Part shown: piece by piece, positions 50,789-59,790 of the stretch | Layout of the letters: every line of letters starts with the position of its first letter | How positions within the stretch are numbered: the first letter of the stretch is position 1 | Assembly (NCBI RefSeq): GCF_022832375.1 | Contig: NZ_JALHLG010000009.1 | Span: 124,001-188,000, forward strand | Reading direction: 5' to 3' | Source of the DNA: Novosphingobium beihaiense | GTDB taxonomy: Bacteria > Pseudomonadota > Alphaproteobacteria > Sphingomonadales > Sphingomonadaceae | DNA: 64,000 nucleotides | Translations under genes and position numbers: made by a program | The notes under the pieces: model-generated | Told to the model about the DNA's origin: nothing | Database searches by the model: none | The model's input: the letters and a program-made list of their open reading frames with translations, nothing else

Positions 50789-51592
50789 TTACTCTCTCCC
50801 TTCGGCAAATACGGCTTCGACTCTGACTCGCCCAGGCTCGATCCCGTGTTCGCGCAGCATTCCACAGACTTTGTCTTCAATCTCCTGCACGTCATCCGGT
50901 GAAAGGCCGGGGGCCTGCACAAGCACTGAAACTTGCCCACCATCTGCGATCAGATGGATCGATACGGGCTGGCTCGCCCCACTCCGGGTTGTCAAAACGA
51001 CCGGGAGCTCTTTCGGGCTCGCCGCTTTCACGGATGTCTCCGCGCCCCTCTCAGTGCTCGCAGGCCCTGCTACTGCACGCGGAACGGCAAGGGAGTTAGG
51101 AAGTATCGGAAATGCGTCGGCAAATTGCTTCCCCCTGTCTCCCGTCAGCGTGATCTGCGCATCGGTGGGTGCCGAGGTAACTGCAAACGTCATCGCAGCT
51201 GCCTCGTGACCCAATGATCTTGGTTCGTCTGGCTTCACCAGATCAGGCGATACGGCCATCGATCGGTTTTGTGCCATGGGCTGAAGAGATGGCGGACCGA
51301 CATCTGCCGTAAATGCTTCGCATGATGCACCCCCCTCAGCTGCGCCAGCGCTATCATCAAATGACCAGAGACGGAGCAACGCTTGTGAAAGAAAAGGGCT
51401 GACACCCACACCGATCTCAGACCTGAGGGGGTCACGCCCAGCCTCAACGCTCGACGGTGCGACGCTGAGCAGAAAATCTCTAAAAGTGATGCCTTCCACG
51501 GAAGCTCCTGCCTCCGCAGCTGCTATTTGAAGTTCCGATCCAACGGTTTGTTGGGACGCGATCAGACTGGGGATACCGGCAAGACTGGTCAT
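50789..51592 (-). CDS. fliK: Hook-length control protein FliK
   Basis: The 267-residue protein, from ATG 51592 (MTSLAGIPSLIASQQTVG), has a divergent N-terminal ruler and a C-terminal switch domain with VSIHLIADGGQVSVLVQAPG and VQEIEDKVCGMLREHGI. The start overlaps the fliJ TGA (ATGA); the longer frame to 51610 is not needed. Position between fliJ and flgD matches fliK in many systems. It should act on FlhB. The ruler is short, predicting a short hook. Confidence 0.82.
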   Translation of the reverse strand: MTSLAGIPSLIASQQTVGSELQIAAAEAGASVEGITFRDFLLSVAPSSVEAGRDPLRSEIGVGVSPFLSQALLRLWSFDDSAGAAEGGASCEAFTADVGPPSLQPMAQNRSMAVSPDLVKPDEPRSLGHEAAAMTFAVTSAPTDAQITLTGDRGKQFADAFPILPNSLAVPRAVAGPASTERGAETSVKAASPKELPVVLTTRSGASQPVSIHLIADGGQVSVLVQAPGLSPDDVQEIEDKVCGMLREHGIEPGRVRVEAVFAEGRE

Positions 51593-52041
51593 AAGGCTTC
51601 CTCTCCACACAATCTGGAAAGCATCGCGACCTCATCTATACTCTTTTGATCGACAGCCTGACGCCAGTGACGCAGGGAACTGGTAAGAGATCGCCTCACC
51701 TGTTCGCCTTGCCGCTCTTTGACAATGCGTGTCTGAACCGCTTCCTTTACCCGCTCGCGAGCTGTGATCAGGCATTGATTGGCTTCCTTGAGATACTGCT
51801 CATCGATAGCCAACAATTGTCCAGATAGGCGGATCTGATCTGCCGAAACCGGGGCGTCCTGCATCATGCCAACATACGCATGCTCCTGAGCGTCCCGCCG
51901 TGCGGCGGCTTCCCTTAACCGAGAGGCAGCTTCGCCTTCGGCGGCATTACAGGTGCGCAATTCATGTGCCACCTGCAATTCTTGCAGACGGTGAGTCACC
52001 GCAATTCGTCTCCAAGCGTCCAAATTTCGGCGTTTTTTCAC
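51589..52041 (-). CDS. fliJ: Flagellar export protein FliJ
   Basis: A 150-residue coiled-coil protein (WRRIAVTHRLQELQVAHELR; EANQCLITARERVKEAVQTR) placed directly after fliI. FliJ is the stalk of the FliI ATPase ring and contacts FlhA. Length and charged-helix composition fit the family, although sequence conservation is low, as usual. Confidence 0.82.
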   Translation of the reverse strand: MKKRRNLDAWRRIAVTHRLQELQVAHELRTCNAAEGEAASRLREAAARRDAQEHAYVGMMQDAPVSADQIRLSGQLLAIDEQYLKEANQCLITARERVKEAVQTRIVKERQGEQVRRSLTSSLRHWRQAVDQKSIDEVAMLSRLCGEEAL

Positions 52042-53360
52042 AGCCGCCGCACTCCTGCCAAAACCTCGTCAATCCGATCTGCTGTGCGCGGCAATGACCA
52101 GTTCTCGTTCATAGGCTGTCGAAGAACATCGCGAATTTGCGGATACAACCGCACCGCCTGATCGATTTCGTGATTGACGCCCGCCTTATAGAGACCACTG
52201 TCAAGCATTGGGCGAACCTCGTTAAAGTCAGCCAATATGCGCCGGACAGACTCTGCTCTGCACTGCCCCGCCGGCGACAGAATCGCGCTGGCCAAACGGC
52301 TGATACTCGCGCTGATGTCGATTGCAGGAAAAACTCCGCGTTCGGCCAAGTCGCGAGACAGCATGATATGCCCGTCCAGAAGCGACTTCATTAGTTCCAC
52401 GATTGGATCATCAAGATCGTCGGTTTCGGCAAGAACAGTGAATATGGCGGTGATTGCTCCGCCATTGCGGTCCGCACCACATCTTTCGACAATCCGCGGC
52501 ATCGCAGCAAAAATGTTGGGCGTGTATCCTCGAACCGTGGGGGGCTCACCCGAGGCAAGCCCAATCTCTCGCAGCGCAAGCGCCAGCCGCGTTATAGAGT
52601 CGACAAAGAGGACGACGCGTCGCCCTTTTCCTCGCCAGAACTCCGCCAGACAAAGCGCTTGTTCGATTGCACGAATCCGCAAGCTCGCGCTTTCATCCGA
52701 TGTCGCTGCGACGAGTGTCGTTCGCGAACGAACCTCGGAAGAGAGGCCGTTGCTCCAAAAGCCTTCAGCTTCCCGCCCCCTCTCACCGATCAGGCACAAG
52801 ATTGTGTGGTCGCATTCGATCTGGCTAGACAACTGCTCCACCAGACTGGTTTTACCCACACCGCTTGCTGCAAAGATGCCAATACGCTGGCCCGTCGCAA
52901 GCGGTATGAATGCGTCAATCGCCTTTACACCTGTCGCAAGTTGTTCCCGGTGAACATATCGGTCAAGCATCGCGACCGCGCCGCTGTCACGCATCGCGTA
53001 GCGATCTGCTGAGATGGCTGGACCCGCATCGACCGCTTCACCCAAGGCATTGACAGCACGTCCCGCGAAATCGTCCCCAACAGGAATGCCAACATGCCGG
53101 TCATTTTGACGCACTCTGGCTCCAAGACCGATACCTGAGACAGGATGCAGGGGCGACAGTCGAATACGGCCGGGCTCCACCGAAACAACTTCACACAAGA
53201 CATCCCGTGTTCCGTTGCGCCCCTCGATTTCGCAATAGTCGCCTACGCAAGCCATGGGGCCATCTGCGTCGACCAGACCGCTCGCTATCCGGGTCACGGT
53301 TCCGCAATATTCCAAGGGATGCCAGTTACGTACGGCGTTGAGAAAAGGGTGATACATCAC
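52038..53360 (-). CDS. fliI: Flagellum-specific ATPase FliI
   Basis: The 440-residue F1-beta-like ATPase energises unfolding of export substrates. Walker A is ASGVGKTSL (FAASGVGKTSLVEQL, about residue 165) and Walker B is VVLFVDSITRLALALRE. GYTPNIFAAMPRIVERCG is a type III ATPase signature. The N-terminal beta-barrel contains an ECDH-like SVEPGRIRLSPLHPV. It overlaps fliH and fliJ by four bases on each side. Confidence 0.96.
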   Translation of the reverse strand: MMYHPFLNAVRNWHPLEYCGTVTRIASGLVDADGPMACVGDYCEIEGRNGTRDVLCEVVSVEPGRIRLSPLHPVSGIGLGARVRQNDRHVGIPVGDDFAGRAVNALGEAVDAGPAISADRYAMRDSGAVAMLDRYVHREQLATGVKAIDAFIPLATGQRIGIFAASGVGKTSLVEQLSSQIECDHTILCLIGERGREAEGFWSNGLSSEVRSRTTLVAATSDESASLRIRAIEQALCLAEFWRGKGRRVVLFVDSITRLALALREIGLASGEPPTVRGYTPNIFAAMPRIVERCGADRNGGAITAIFTVLAETDDLDDPIVELMKSLLDGHIMLSRDLAERGVFPAIDISASISRLASAILSPAGQCRAESVRRILADFNEVRPMLDSGLYKAGVNHEIDQAVRLYPQIRDVLRQPMNENWSLPRTADRIDEVLAGVRRL

Positions 53361-54103
53361 ACGCTTCCGGACTCACTAAGTCCGCCCAGGAAGTCCATCA
53401 CCTTGTCGCGTACCTGCGGCACCGAAAGGTCGACGTAGCCTAGCTTCAACTTCAACTGGCAACGCCCCGATGCCAGCGCCTCGTCGCGCAAGACCCGAGT
53501 GTTGGGTGCACATGCGACGATGCTCTCGAGCGCGTGTTCATTCGGAAAGTCTTCGGCGCTGACCAGAACTTCAGTGATGAGCTCTTTTTCAAGCACTTCG
53601 CACTGCCGCGCTATCATTCCCTCAAGGAGTTCTGCGTAGCGAGAAGGATCGTCCAGCAGTTTCGCCAGCACATCTTCACTCAGGATCACAGCCAGACGCT
53701 CCAGACGCGCTAACGCCGTGCCCGCCTCATCTTGCAGTGCCAGAAGAGCCTGGCCTAAGGCCTTCGTTCGCGCCTCATCGTCGCGCGAGACTTCCTGAAT
53801 TCCTGCAAGGCGGCCGGCTTCTTCAGCCCGCCGCAACTGTTCAGGCATACTGCGCCGCATTTCGGAGAGCTCTTCACGCAGCCGCTCGGCATCGTTTCGC
53901 AATTCCCCGATTGTTCCGTGCATCTCCAACTCGACTGAAGCGCGGTCTGCCAGGGCCAATGCTTCCTGACTGGACGGCACCGCAGACGTGAGAGGTGATT
54001 GCCTCGGCAGCACCTCGCTTTGGTTTTGACATTCGCGCCGCCTAGGCAACCCGGCGAGCCAAGCAGTGCCGTCCACCTGCGCCGATTTGATCACGCGCGT
54101 CAC
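53357..54103 (-). CDS. fliH: FliH-like ATPase regulator
   Basis: The 248-residue protein has a central coiled coil with many Ala/Glu/Arg (HGTIGELRNDAERLREELSE; EQLRRAEEAGRLAGIQEV) and a C-terminal domain of the FliH/SctL/V-ATPase E type (LELKL-type end: CQLKLKLGYVDLSVPQVRDK). FliH links FliI to the C-ring and restrains its ATPase. It sits directly upstream of fliI with an ATGA overlap. Confidence 0.85.
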   Translation of the reverse strand: MTRVIKSAQVDGTAWLAGLPRRRECQNQSEVLPRQSPLTSAVPSSQEALALADRASVELEMHGTIGELRNDAERLREELSEMRRSMPEQLRRAEEAGRLAGIQEVSRDDEARTKALGQALLALQDEAGTALARLERLAVILSEDVLAKLLDDPSRYAELLEGMIARQCEVLEKELITEVLVSAEDFPNEHALESIVACAPNTRVLRDEALASGRCQLKLKLGYVDLSVPQVRDKVMDFLGGLSESGSV

Positions 54104-54480
54104 CGCCCTGCTCCTGCACCAGAAATGAGGTGCCAGACCCGGTCAAGCAAACTACGATTCGCTGGTTCAGCAACTGGCTCCGGGTCGTATGTGTCCGATG
54201 CGCACACCTCGACGATTGCTTCTCGTGTCAAAGATGTGAGGACGTTTTCCTCGCCTTGCTGACGCGCCATGGCAACAAAACCTTGGAGCCAAGGCGAATA
54301 GAGCAAACCTGGATTGCCCTGCGGAAGTACCTCCGCGGTATGGCTCTCATCAGCTTGCAGACGCTCCAACTGCAAGCGCTCATCAAATGAAAGATGTGCG
54401 ACTATGGCCTTGCGATCAGCACGGGGTAGGCAATGCAAACGCTCCAGCAGATGGTGCATGTTGCTTTCAAGCTGCACCAT
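54100..54480 (-). CDS. Unknown 126-residue protein at the fliG position
   Basis: The frame starts at 54573, inside fliF; the ATG at 54480, with GAGGTGG upstream, is preferred and overlaps the end of fliF by 14 bases. The 126-residue product has an N-terminal helical part (HHLLERLHCLPRADRKAIVA; HLSFDERLQLERLQADES), a Gly-Asn-Pro break and a C-terminal helix. Between fliF and fliH one normally finds fliG (about 330 residues), but this protein is far too short, and I see no EHPQ-type or armadillo repeats or torque helix. It may be a minimal adaptor between the MS ring and FliH/FliN. Confidence 0.75.
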   Translation of the reverse strand: MVQLESNMHHLLERLHCLPRADRKAIVAHLSFDERLQLERLQADESHTAEVLPQGNPGLLYSPWLQGFVAMARQQGEENVLTSLTREAIVEVCASDTYDPEPVAEPANRSLLDRVWHLISGAGAGR

Positions 54481-55714
54481 CTGCCACCTCGCGATCACGT
54501 GCAAGCTCGCGCTTGAGCAACTCCGCAAACTGCTCTCGATCATCCTTTGATAAGGTTCCGCGCCGCATGACAATCAGGAAGAACGTCAGCAAGGCCATCG
54601 CTAGGGCTGCCGCAACCCACATGGCACGCCCGACCTGAACCGCAGGAATTCCCTCCTTGGACATCTCGCGGTTGGATTCATGTCCAGCTGACGGCGACTG
54701 GATACGCCCAACTGCCGCAGACAGGCCTTCGCCCAATGGGCGTTCGGAAAAGTCTATCTCATCCTTTCCGCCGAAATCTGCGTCGAGGTCCGAAGCAACG
54801 GCATGACGAACATCCTCCCGAACACCCGGTTCAAGCGGCTGCTGGGTCCACACAGTGATCCTAAAGCGAAAATCCTTCGATCTTGGAATAGACATCGTAC
54901 GGCTATCGCCCAAATCCGCGCCATCAACGTCAGAACTTTGACTGTCCTTGTTTCCATCACTCGCTGTTCGAAATGCCACGACATCGACTTCGAAAGGCAA
55001 GGAAACCACGCCACGCAGAACACGCGAGACCCTGGCTCCAAAGTAAGTTTCAAGTGCAGAATGCTCGTCCGTTCCTCCGGTGATATCGGAATTGGCAACA
55101 TAGGTCTTGCTGACAAGTTGACCCAAATGATCGAGAACAGTCACACTGTTCACGTTCATGTCCGGCACGGCGGCTGCAACCAACCTCTGGATCCCTTGCA
55201 CCTGATCTTCCGAAAGAGCAGCTTCGTGCATGGTGTGAATTGTTACCGCCGCGCGCGGGACACTGCTGTCCTTTTGAAACAATGCCCTTTGCGGAAGCGA
55301 GATGTGAACGCGCGCTTCACGAACCTCGTCCATCGACATAATAGTCCGGGCCAGCTCCCCTTGAAGGGCCCGTAAATAATTGATCTTTTGTGCGAACTCC
55401 GTGAGGCCCATGTCAGATTCGTTGAACAGCTCGAAGCCCACCGTACCTGCCATCGGCAAACCAGAACCCGCAATTTTAACGCGGGCTTGCTCAACGTCAT
55501 TTTCCGGAACAAGGATCGTCGATCCGCCGTCAGCCAGCCGATAGGAAATGCCCTGCTTGTCCAGCTCGCCAATGATCGCGGCAGTATCGGCCTGCCTGAT
55601 CCCATTGAACAGAGGCGCGTAGGAGGGGCGCAAAAACAGGAAATAGATACCAATCAGCAATGCGATTATGACCGCAAAAACGGTGGCGAACAGGCGTATC
55701 TGGTTGCGTGGCAT
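54467..55714 (-). CDS. fliF: MS-ring protein FliF, short form
   Basis: The 415-residue MS-ring protein is shorter than typical FliF (about 550). TM1 is residues 7-27 (RLFATVFAVIIALLIGIYFL). The ring-building motifs follow (SYAPLFNGIRQADTAAIIGE; ARVHISLPQRALFQKDSSVP; LSEDQVQGIQRLVAAAVPDM). TM2 is near residues 365-385 (WVAAALAMALLTFFLIVMRR). Only about 30 cytoplasmic residues follow TM2, whereas normal FliF has 80-100 with a FliG-binding helix. The RBM3/beta-collar part also seems reduced. Confidence 0.92.
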   Translation of the reverse strand: MPRNQIRLFATVFAVIIALLIGIYFLFLRPSYAPLFNGIRQADTAAIIGELDKQGISYRLADGGSTILVPENDVEQARVKIAGSGLPMAGTVGFELFNESDMGLTEFAQKINYLRALQGELARTIMSMDEVREARVHISLPQRALFQKDSSVPRAAVTIHTMHEAALSEDQVQGIQRLVAAAVPDMNVNSVTVLDHLGQLVSKTYVANSDITGGTDEHSALETYFGARVSRVLRGVVSLPFEVDVVAFRTASDGNKDSQSSDVDGADLGDSRTMSIPRSKDFRFRITVWTQQPLEPGVREDVRHAVASDLDADFGGKDEIDFSERPLGEGLSAAVGRIQSPSAGHESNREMSKEGIPAVQVGRAMWVAAALAMALLTFFLIVMRRGTLSKDDREQFAELLKRELARDREVADGAA

Positions 55715-55732
55715 GGCGTTAAGTTATCTTTG

Positions 55733-56071
55733 TCAGACCTGCATGTTCATGAGATCACGGTAAGCCTCAAGCGCCCGGGCACGAACTTGCACCATCAATT
55801 CCACGGAAAGGCGAGCCTGCTCGAGCGCGATCGCCACTTGATGGATGGGCACACTGTTCTCATCGACGGCAAATTTCTGGACCAGTCGATCAGCCTCACC
55901 GACTTTCGCATCAGCAGAACGCACTGTCTGTTCCAGAAAGTTCACAAAGTTCGCCGGCTGCGCCGCCAATCCATCGGAAGAAGCCGCGATGGCAGCAGAC
56001 GGGAAGGTGCTCTCAGAAGATGCGATAGGGTCAAGAGCGGAAATCGCTGCGACCGGCACCGTTTCGGTCAT
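55733..56071 (-). CDS. fliE: Rod-MS-ring adaptor FliE
   Basis: The 112-residue protein has the FliE C-terminal motif (VPIHQVAIALEQARLSVELM; VQVRARALEAYRDLMNMQV). FliE is the first rod protein and joins FliF to FlgB. Its ATG overlaps the flgC stop by four bases, and fliF starts 18 bases downstream. Confidence 0.93.
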   Translation of the reverse strand: MTETVPVAAISALDPIASSESTFPSAAIAASSDGLAAQPANFVNFLEQTVRSADAKVGEADRLVQKFAVDENSVPIHQVAIALEQARLSVELMVQVRARALEAYRDLMNMQV

Positions 56072-56499
56072 GCCCTTCCTCCAATCTTGAGAGCGCTTGC
56101 ATACATGTCCTGCGCAGAAGACAACGCCACGAGGTTCGCTTGATAGGCGCGCCCGGCCTTGAGCATCTCGGTCATCTCTGTCGCCAGACTAACGTTCGGC
56201 TCAGTGATGAACCCCTGCTTGTCCGCTTGTGGATCGTTAGGCGCATAGACTCGCTTTGATCCGTCCCGTCTTGCCTCGATGCCATAAACAGTAACGCCGC
56301 GAGCTGGCATTGGCTCGCGCATCATCCGGTCCAGCGTCGCCGGAAAATCCTCGACAGGACCAGAAACGAGTTGGCGTGCAACATAGCCCTTGCCATTTGC
56401 AGGCCCGGAGCTGTTGATGTTGGCAATATTCTCGGCAACGACCCGCAGCCTTGTCCACTCGACATCAAGCCCGGAGCGGCTTATTTCTGCAGCTTCCAT
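56068..56499 (-). CDS. flgC: Proximal rod protein FlgC
   Basis: The 143-residue protein has the rod motif at the N-terminus (EWTRLRVVAENIANINSSG-type: RLRVVAENIANINSSGPANG) and the C-terminal VSLATEMTEMLKAGRAYQAN. It shares one base with flgB. Length matches the family. Confidence 0.94.
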   Translation of the reverse strand: MEAAEISRSGLDVEWTRLRVVAENIANINSSGPANGKGYVARQLVSGPVEDFPATLDRMMREPMPARGVTVYGIEARRDGSKRVYAPNDPQADKQGFITEPNVSLATEMTEMLKAGRAYQANLVALSSAQDMYASALKIGGRA

Positions 56500-56843
56500 T
56501 ACTGCCCCCTTGTTGCCAGGCGTTGAATTTCCATTTCCCTTCCCAAGAGGTCGGACAAGGCAGAATAGCGCTGCGCTGTTGCCGAGGCTGTCTGCATTTC
56601 CAGATCGAGCCTCAGTTCCTGCTGGTCTGTGTTGAAGGGGCGAGCAGTCACCTCTGCCGAAAACCTTCGCACAGCATCCGGGCCTTCGGCTGCCGCACGT
56701 GCCAAGCTTGCCTCAAACGAAACGTCTTTTGGCACGTAGTGCGCAGAGTTGGCGTTCGCGATATTCTGCGCGGTTGTAATCTGCCTGAGATTAAGCGCGT
56801 CCAGAACTTTGCCGACCAGCGCTACCGTGTACTGAGAACCCAT
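56499..56843 (-). CDS. flgB: Proximal rod protein FlgB
   Basis: The 114-residue protein contains VLDALNLRQITTAQNIANAN and the C-terminal LEMQTASATAQRYSALSDLL. It overlaps flgC by one base and follows flgI after seven bases. Confidence 0.93.
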   Translation of the reverse strand: MGSQYTVALVGKVLDALNLRQITTAQNIANANSAHYVPKDVSFEASLARAAAEGPDAVRRFSAEVTARPFNTDQQELRLDLEMQTASATAQRYSALSDLLGREMEIQRLATRGQ

Positions 56844-56850
56844 GCCTACC

Positions 56851-57978
56851 TCACTGAACGATGATATCTGCGTAAAGCGCGCCGCTCGCCTTGATGGCTT
56901 GCAGGATAGAAATAATCCGTCGAGTATCTATTCCAGCCTTGGCTAGGCTACGCACAAGATCAGCAACGGTACTGTTCGGAAACGACATCGCGACATTGTT
57001 GCGCCCATCGTCGACCTCGACTTTGGTGTTGCTGACGATCAGGCTCTGCACATCACTGGCGAAGCCATAAACAAAATTAGGCTGCGACGCGGCATTTTCA
57101 GTCTTGATCGATACCTTTACATCGCCTTGACTAATAACCACGCTGCTGAGCCGCACATTGCCGCCGGCCACGACCGTGCCGGTTCGTTCGTTGATAACCA
57201 CCCTTGGGCTCGTCTCGGGGAAAACCGTCAAGTTTTCGATGCGCGCTGCCATCTGAGGAAGTGTAGCTTCTGAGCCACCAACACGGATGTTCACGCGATC
57301 CGCATTTTCCACATGCGCAGCGCCACCCCCGAACACTTGGTTGATGCGCTCCGCAATGCGGTTGGCATTAGTAAAGCTGGCATCGCGCAGCAGGAAAGAA
57401 ATTTCCCCCTCCTTCACGGCGATGCGCGCATCGACCGTGCGTTCCACTGTTGCACCATCCGCCAGCGTCGCAGAATTGGGATAATTACGCTGCTCCCGGT
57501 TATAATTGGCCTCGAATGCGTAGCCGCCTACGGTAATGGGCCCTTGCGCAAGTGCATAAGTGTTCTGGTCAGCCGCCATCAGCGGGGTCATCAGCAATGT
57601 TCCACCTGCAAGTGAACGAGCATCACCGATCGAGGTCACGTTGACATCAATGTGATCACCCGCGTTGGCAGAAGCAGGTAGTGTTCCCGTGACAATGACC
57701 ACTGCAACATTTCGACTGTTGATCTGGTCGTCGCTGACAGTCGAGCCAAGGCGGCTGAGCACATTGCGAAGCGCCTGTTTCGTAACCTCATTGCGGGGAC
57801 TGTCACCGGTCCCCGCGAGCCCTGTAACAAGTCCATAACCGATGAGCGAGTTGTCGCGCCATCCGTCAAAATGACCCAGTGCTTTCAGAGGTACTTCCTG
57901 CGCGACGGCAGGTTCCGCTGCAGGAAAAAGCAGAAAAGCGAGGCACGCGAGAATTTGGGTACGCAAATGCCTCCCCAT
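56851..57978 (-). CDS. flgI: P-ring protein FlgI
   Basis: The 375-residue periplasmic protein has a signal peptide (HLRTQILACLAFLLFPAAEP, cleavage near AVA-QE). Characteristic features are LIGYGLVTGLAGTGDSPRNE, RNVAVVIVTGTLPASANAGD and the C-terminal VADLVRSLAKAGIDTRRIIS. It forms the ring in the peptidoglycan layer around the rod. It shares one base with flgH. Confidence 0.95.
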   Translation of the reverse strand: MGRHLRTQILACLAFLLFPAAEPAVAQEVPLKALGHFDGWRDNSLIGYGLVTGLAGTGDSPRNEVTKQALRNVLSRLGSTVSDDQINSRNVAVVIVTGTLPASANAGDHIDVNVTSIGDARSLAGGTLLMTPLMAADQNTYALAQGPITVGGYAFEANYNREQRNYPNSATLADGATVERTVDARIAVKEGEISFLLRDASFTNANRIAERINQVFGGGAAHVENADRVNIRVGGSEATLPQMAARIENLTVFPETSPRVVINERTGTVVAGGNVRLSSVVISQGDVKVSIKTENAASQPNFVYGFASDVQSLIVSNTKVEVDDGRNNVAMSFPNSTVADLVRSLAKAGIDTRRIISILQAIKASGALYADIIVQ

Positions 57979-58568
57979 CAGCCGATACCCAGAAAGCTGA
58001 AGATCTTGTTCAGAAGGCCGGGTTTGGCGCTGCGGCTCAGGAATCCCCTGCCATCGTAATTGATCTGGGCGTCGGCAATGCGGGAAGAAAGCACCGCATT
58101 GTCGCTGGATATATCCGCCTGCCGTATACGTCCGCGGACAATTATGTCCCGCTTTTCCCCGTTTATCTGCATGTTCTGGTGACCTTCGATCATGAAATCG
58201 CCGTTTGGAAGAACTTCCATGATCTGAGCGCTGATAAGCGTTTGGAACTCCTCGGTGCGGGTTACTTCTCCCCCACCAGAATAGCTTCCTCCGAAGTTCA
58301 AGGCCCCCGTCTCGTTGAGCGCCCCGCCGCTGATACTACCCCCAACAGCAGAAGACTTGTCAGACTTGTTGCGCACACGATTGGAGGCATTGGCGCGTTC
58401 GTGGATGACGATGGTAATGATGTCCCCGACTTCGGATGCTCGACGGTCGGACGCCATCGCCGCCCAACGCTCATCGTGGTACAGCTGCTCGGCCTGCGCG
58501 CCATTTGTAGAAAAAACGAAGATCGCAGCCAGCAGCGCTACGCCCCCCTTGCACCGCCCTGCACTCAT
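57978..58568 (-). CDS. flgH: L-ring protein FlgH, no lipobox
   Basis: The 196-residue outer-membrane ring protein has conserved IVIHERANASNRVRNKSDKS, FQTLISAQIMEVLPNGDFMI, GRIRQADISSDNAVLSSRIA and DAQINYDGRG. Typical FlgH is a lipoprotein of about 220-230 residues. Here the signal peptide (CKGGVALLAAIFVFSTNGAQ) has no Cys after the hydrophobic stretch, so the mature protein is not lipidated. It overlaps flgA by four bases. Confidence 0.93.
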   Translation of the reverse strand: MSAGRCKGGVALLAAIFVFSTNGAQAEQLYHDERWAAMASDRRASEVGDIITIVIHERANASNRVRNKSDKSSAVGGSISGGALNETGALNFGGSYSGGGEVTRTEEFQTLISAQIMEVLPNGDFMIEGHQNMQINGEKRDIIVRGRIRQADISSDNAVLSSRIADAQINYDGRGFLSRSAKPGLLNKIFSFLGIG

Positions 58569-59005
58569 TCCTCGCCACTCCCAGCGCTACCAGGCCTGAA
58601 TATGGTCACAAAAGAGCGGCCATCCGCGCCACGAACGTAGAGACGCTCACCCGGCTTTGCGGGCTGCAAGGCAGTCACCGTCCGCTGTATTCGCACTGGT
58701 CCGGCACCCATCACAAAGTACAACTTGGTTCCGGCATTGACGCTTCCGGCGGGCGCGGGCGTAATTGCGCCAAGAAAGGTTGCGGCAGGCAAATCTACAA
58801 TGGCACAAAAGATCTGAAAACCGGCATCGAAGCGCAGTGGAGCCGCATTCTTGTCGCTGCCGCAAGCGACCTTCCGCACGTCGGAGACCGTGATGATTTC
58901 ACCAGCCAGGACGTTACGTGCAGTCTCGAAGCAAGGCTGACGACGCGCGCCATCAAGCATGGGGGCAGACAACAAGCCTGCAAGGATGAAAGTGAAGCTG
59001 AACAA
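58565..59005 (-). CDS. flgA: P-ring assembly chaperone FlgA
   Basis: The 146-residue exported protein has a signal segment (MFSFTFILAGLLSAPML) and an SAF-type domain: RNVLAGEIITVSDVRKVACG near the start and the C-terminal VRIQRTVTALQPAKPGERLY. It is shorter than the 200-plus residues usual for FlgA. It starts 17 bases after flgG and is needed for FlgI polymerisation. Confidence 0.85.
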   Translation of the reverse strand: MFSFTFILAGLLSAPMLDGARRQPCFETARNVLAGEIITVSDVRKVACGSDKNAAPLRFDAGFQIFCAIVDLPAATFLGAITPAPAGSVNAGTKLYFVMGAGPVRIQRTVTALQPAKPGERLYVRGADGRSFVTIFRPGSAGSGEE

Positions 59006-59022
59006 CGAAGGGCCGCTTCGAA

Positions 59023-59790
59023 CTAACGTTTCAGGCTGTTTGTGATTGAGGCAAGCTGATCAGCAGCGGAAATTACCTGGGCATTGGCCGAATAAGCGCG
59101 CTGAATCATCAACATGTCGACCATTTCCCGTGTCAGATCGACGTTCGATGCTTCAAGAAACCCTTGGCGAATCTGCCCCGCGCCATCCTCGCCTGGCATC
59201 ACCTCAATTACCCTGCTTCCTTCGCCGGCCCGATAAAGACCATCATCCAACTGCTCAATCGCCCCCTGCGTGCGAAGCAAAGTCAGTTGACCAAGTTGAA
59301 GAGACCTTCCGTCAGATCCAGTCGCCGTAATTTGGCCGTCTGAAGCAATCTTGAGTTTACTGGCATCGTCAGGAACCCGGATCGCGTCCGCCAGCGGATA
59401 GCCGTTGGCGGACGCCAGCATACCGTCTTCGTTGACTACAAGAGTTCCGCCTCGCCAGAGCAGTGATCGCCCATGAGGCGCCATAAGCTCAATGAAGCCT
59501 GATCCATCGATGGCGACGTCCAAAGCGCTGCCAGTCTGACGCACCTCCCCGGGAACGTCGAGCGTTGGGCGCGCGGCAAAACGCACACCGCCCGCAGCCG
59601 GTGACGCTTCCGTGGCCTGGCCAGCTTCTGACATCGCAGACATTGACGTCTGAGCCATCACTGCGGCGAACTGCGTATCTTGCCTGCGAAAAGCCGGCGT
59701 GTTCATGTTCGCCACGTTATTGGCAAGGACATTCAATGCCCGTTGCTGCGCATCAAGCGCTACCGCGCCAATTTCAAATGCCCCGTTCAT
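59023..59790 (-). CDS. flgG: Distal rod protein FlgG
   Basis: The 255-residue protein has the N-terminal motif AQQRALNVLANNVANMNTPA, the central GSALDVAIDGSGFIELMAPH and the C-terminal LEASNVDLTREMVDMLMIQR. It overlaps flgF by four bases (ATGA). Length is close to the standard 260. Confidence 0.94.
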   Translation of the reverse strand: MNGAFEIGAVALDAQQRALNVLANNVANMNTPAFRRQDTQFAAVMAQTSMSAMSEAGQATEASPAAGGVRFAARPTLDVPGEVRQTGSALDVAIDGSGFIELMAPHGRSLLWRGGTLVVNEDGMLASANGYPLADAIRVPDDASKLKIASDGQITATGSDGRSLQLGQLTLLRTQGAIEQLDDGLYRAGEGSRVIEVMPGEDGAGQIRQGFLEASNVDLTREMVDMLMIQRAYSANAQVISAADQLASITNSLKR

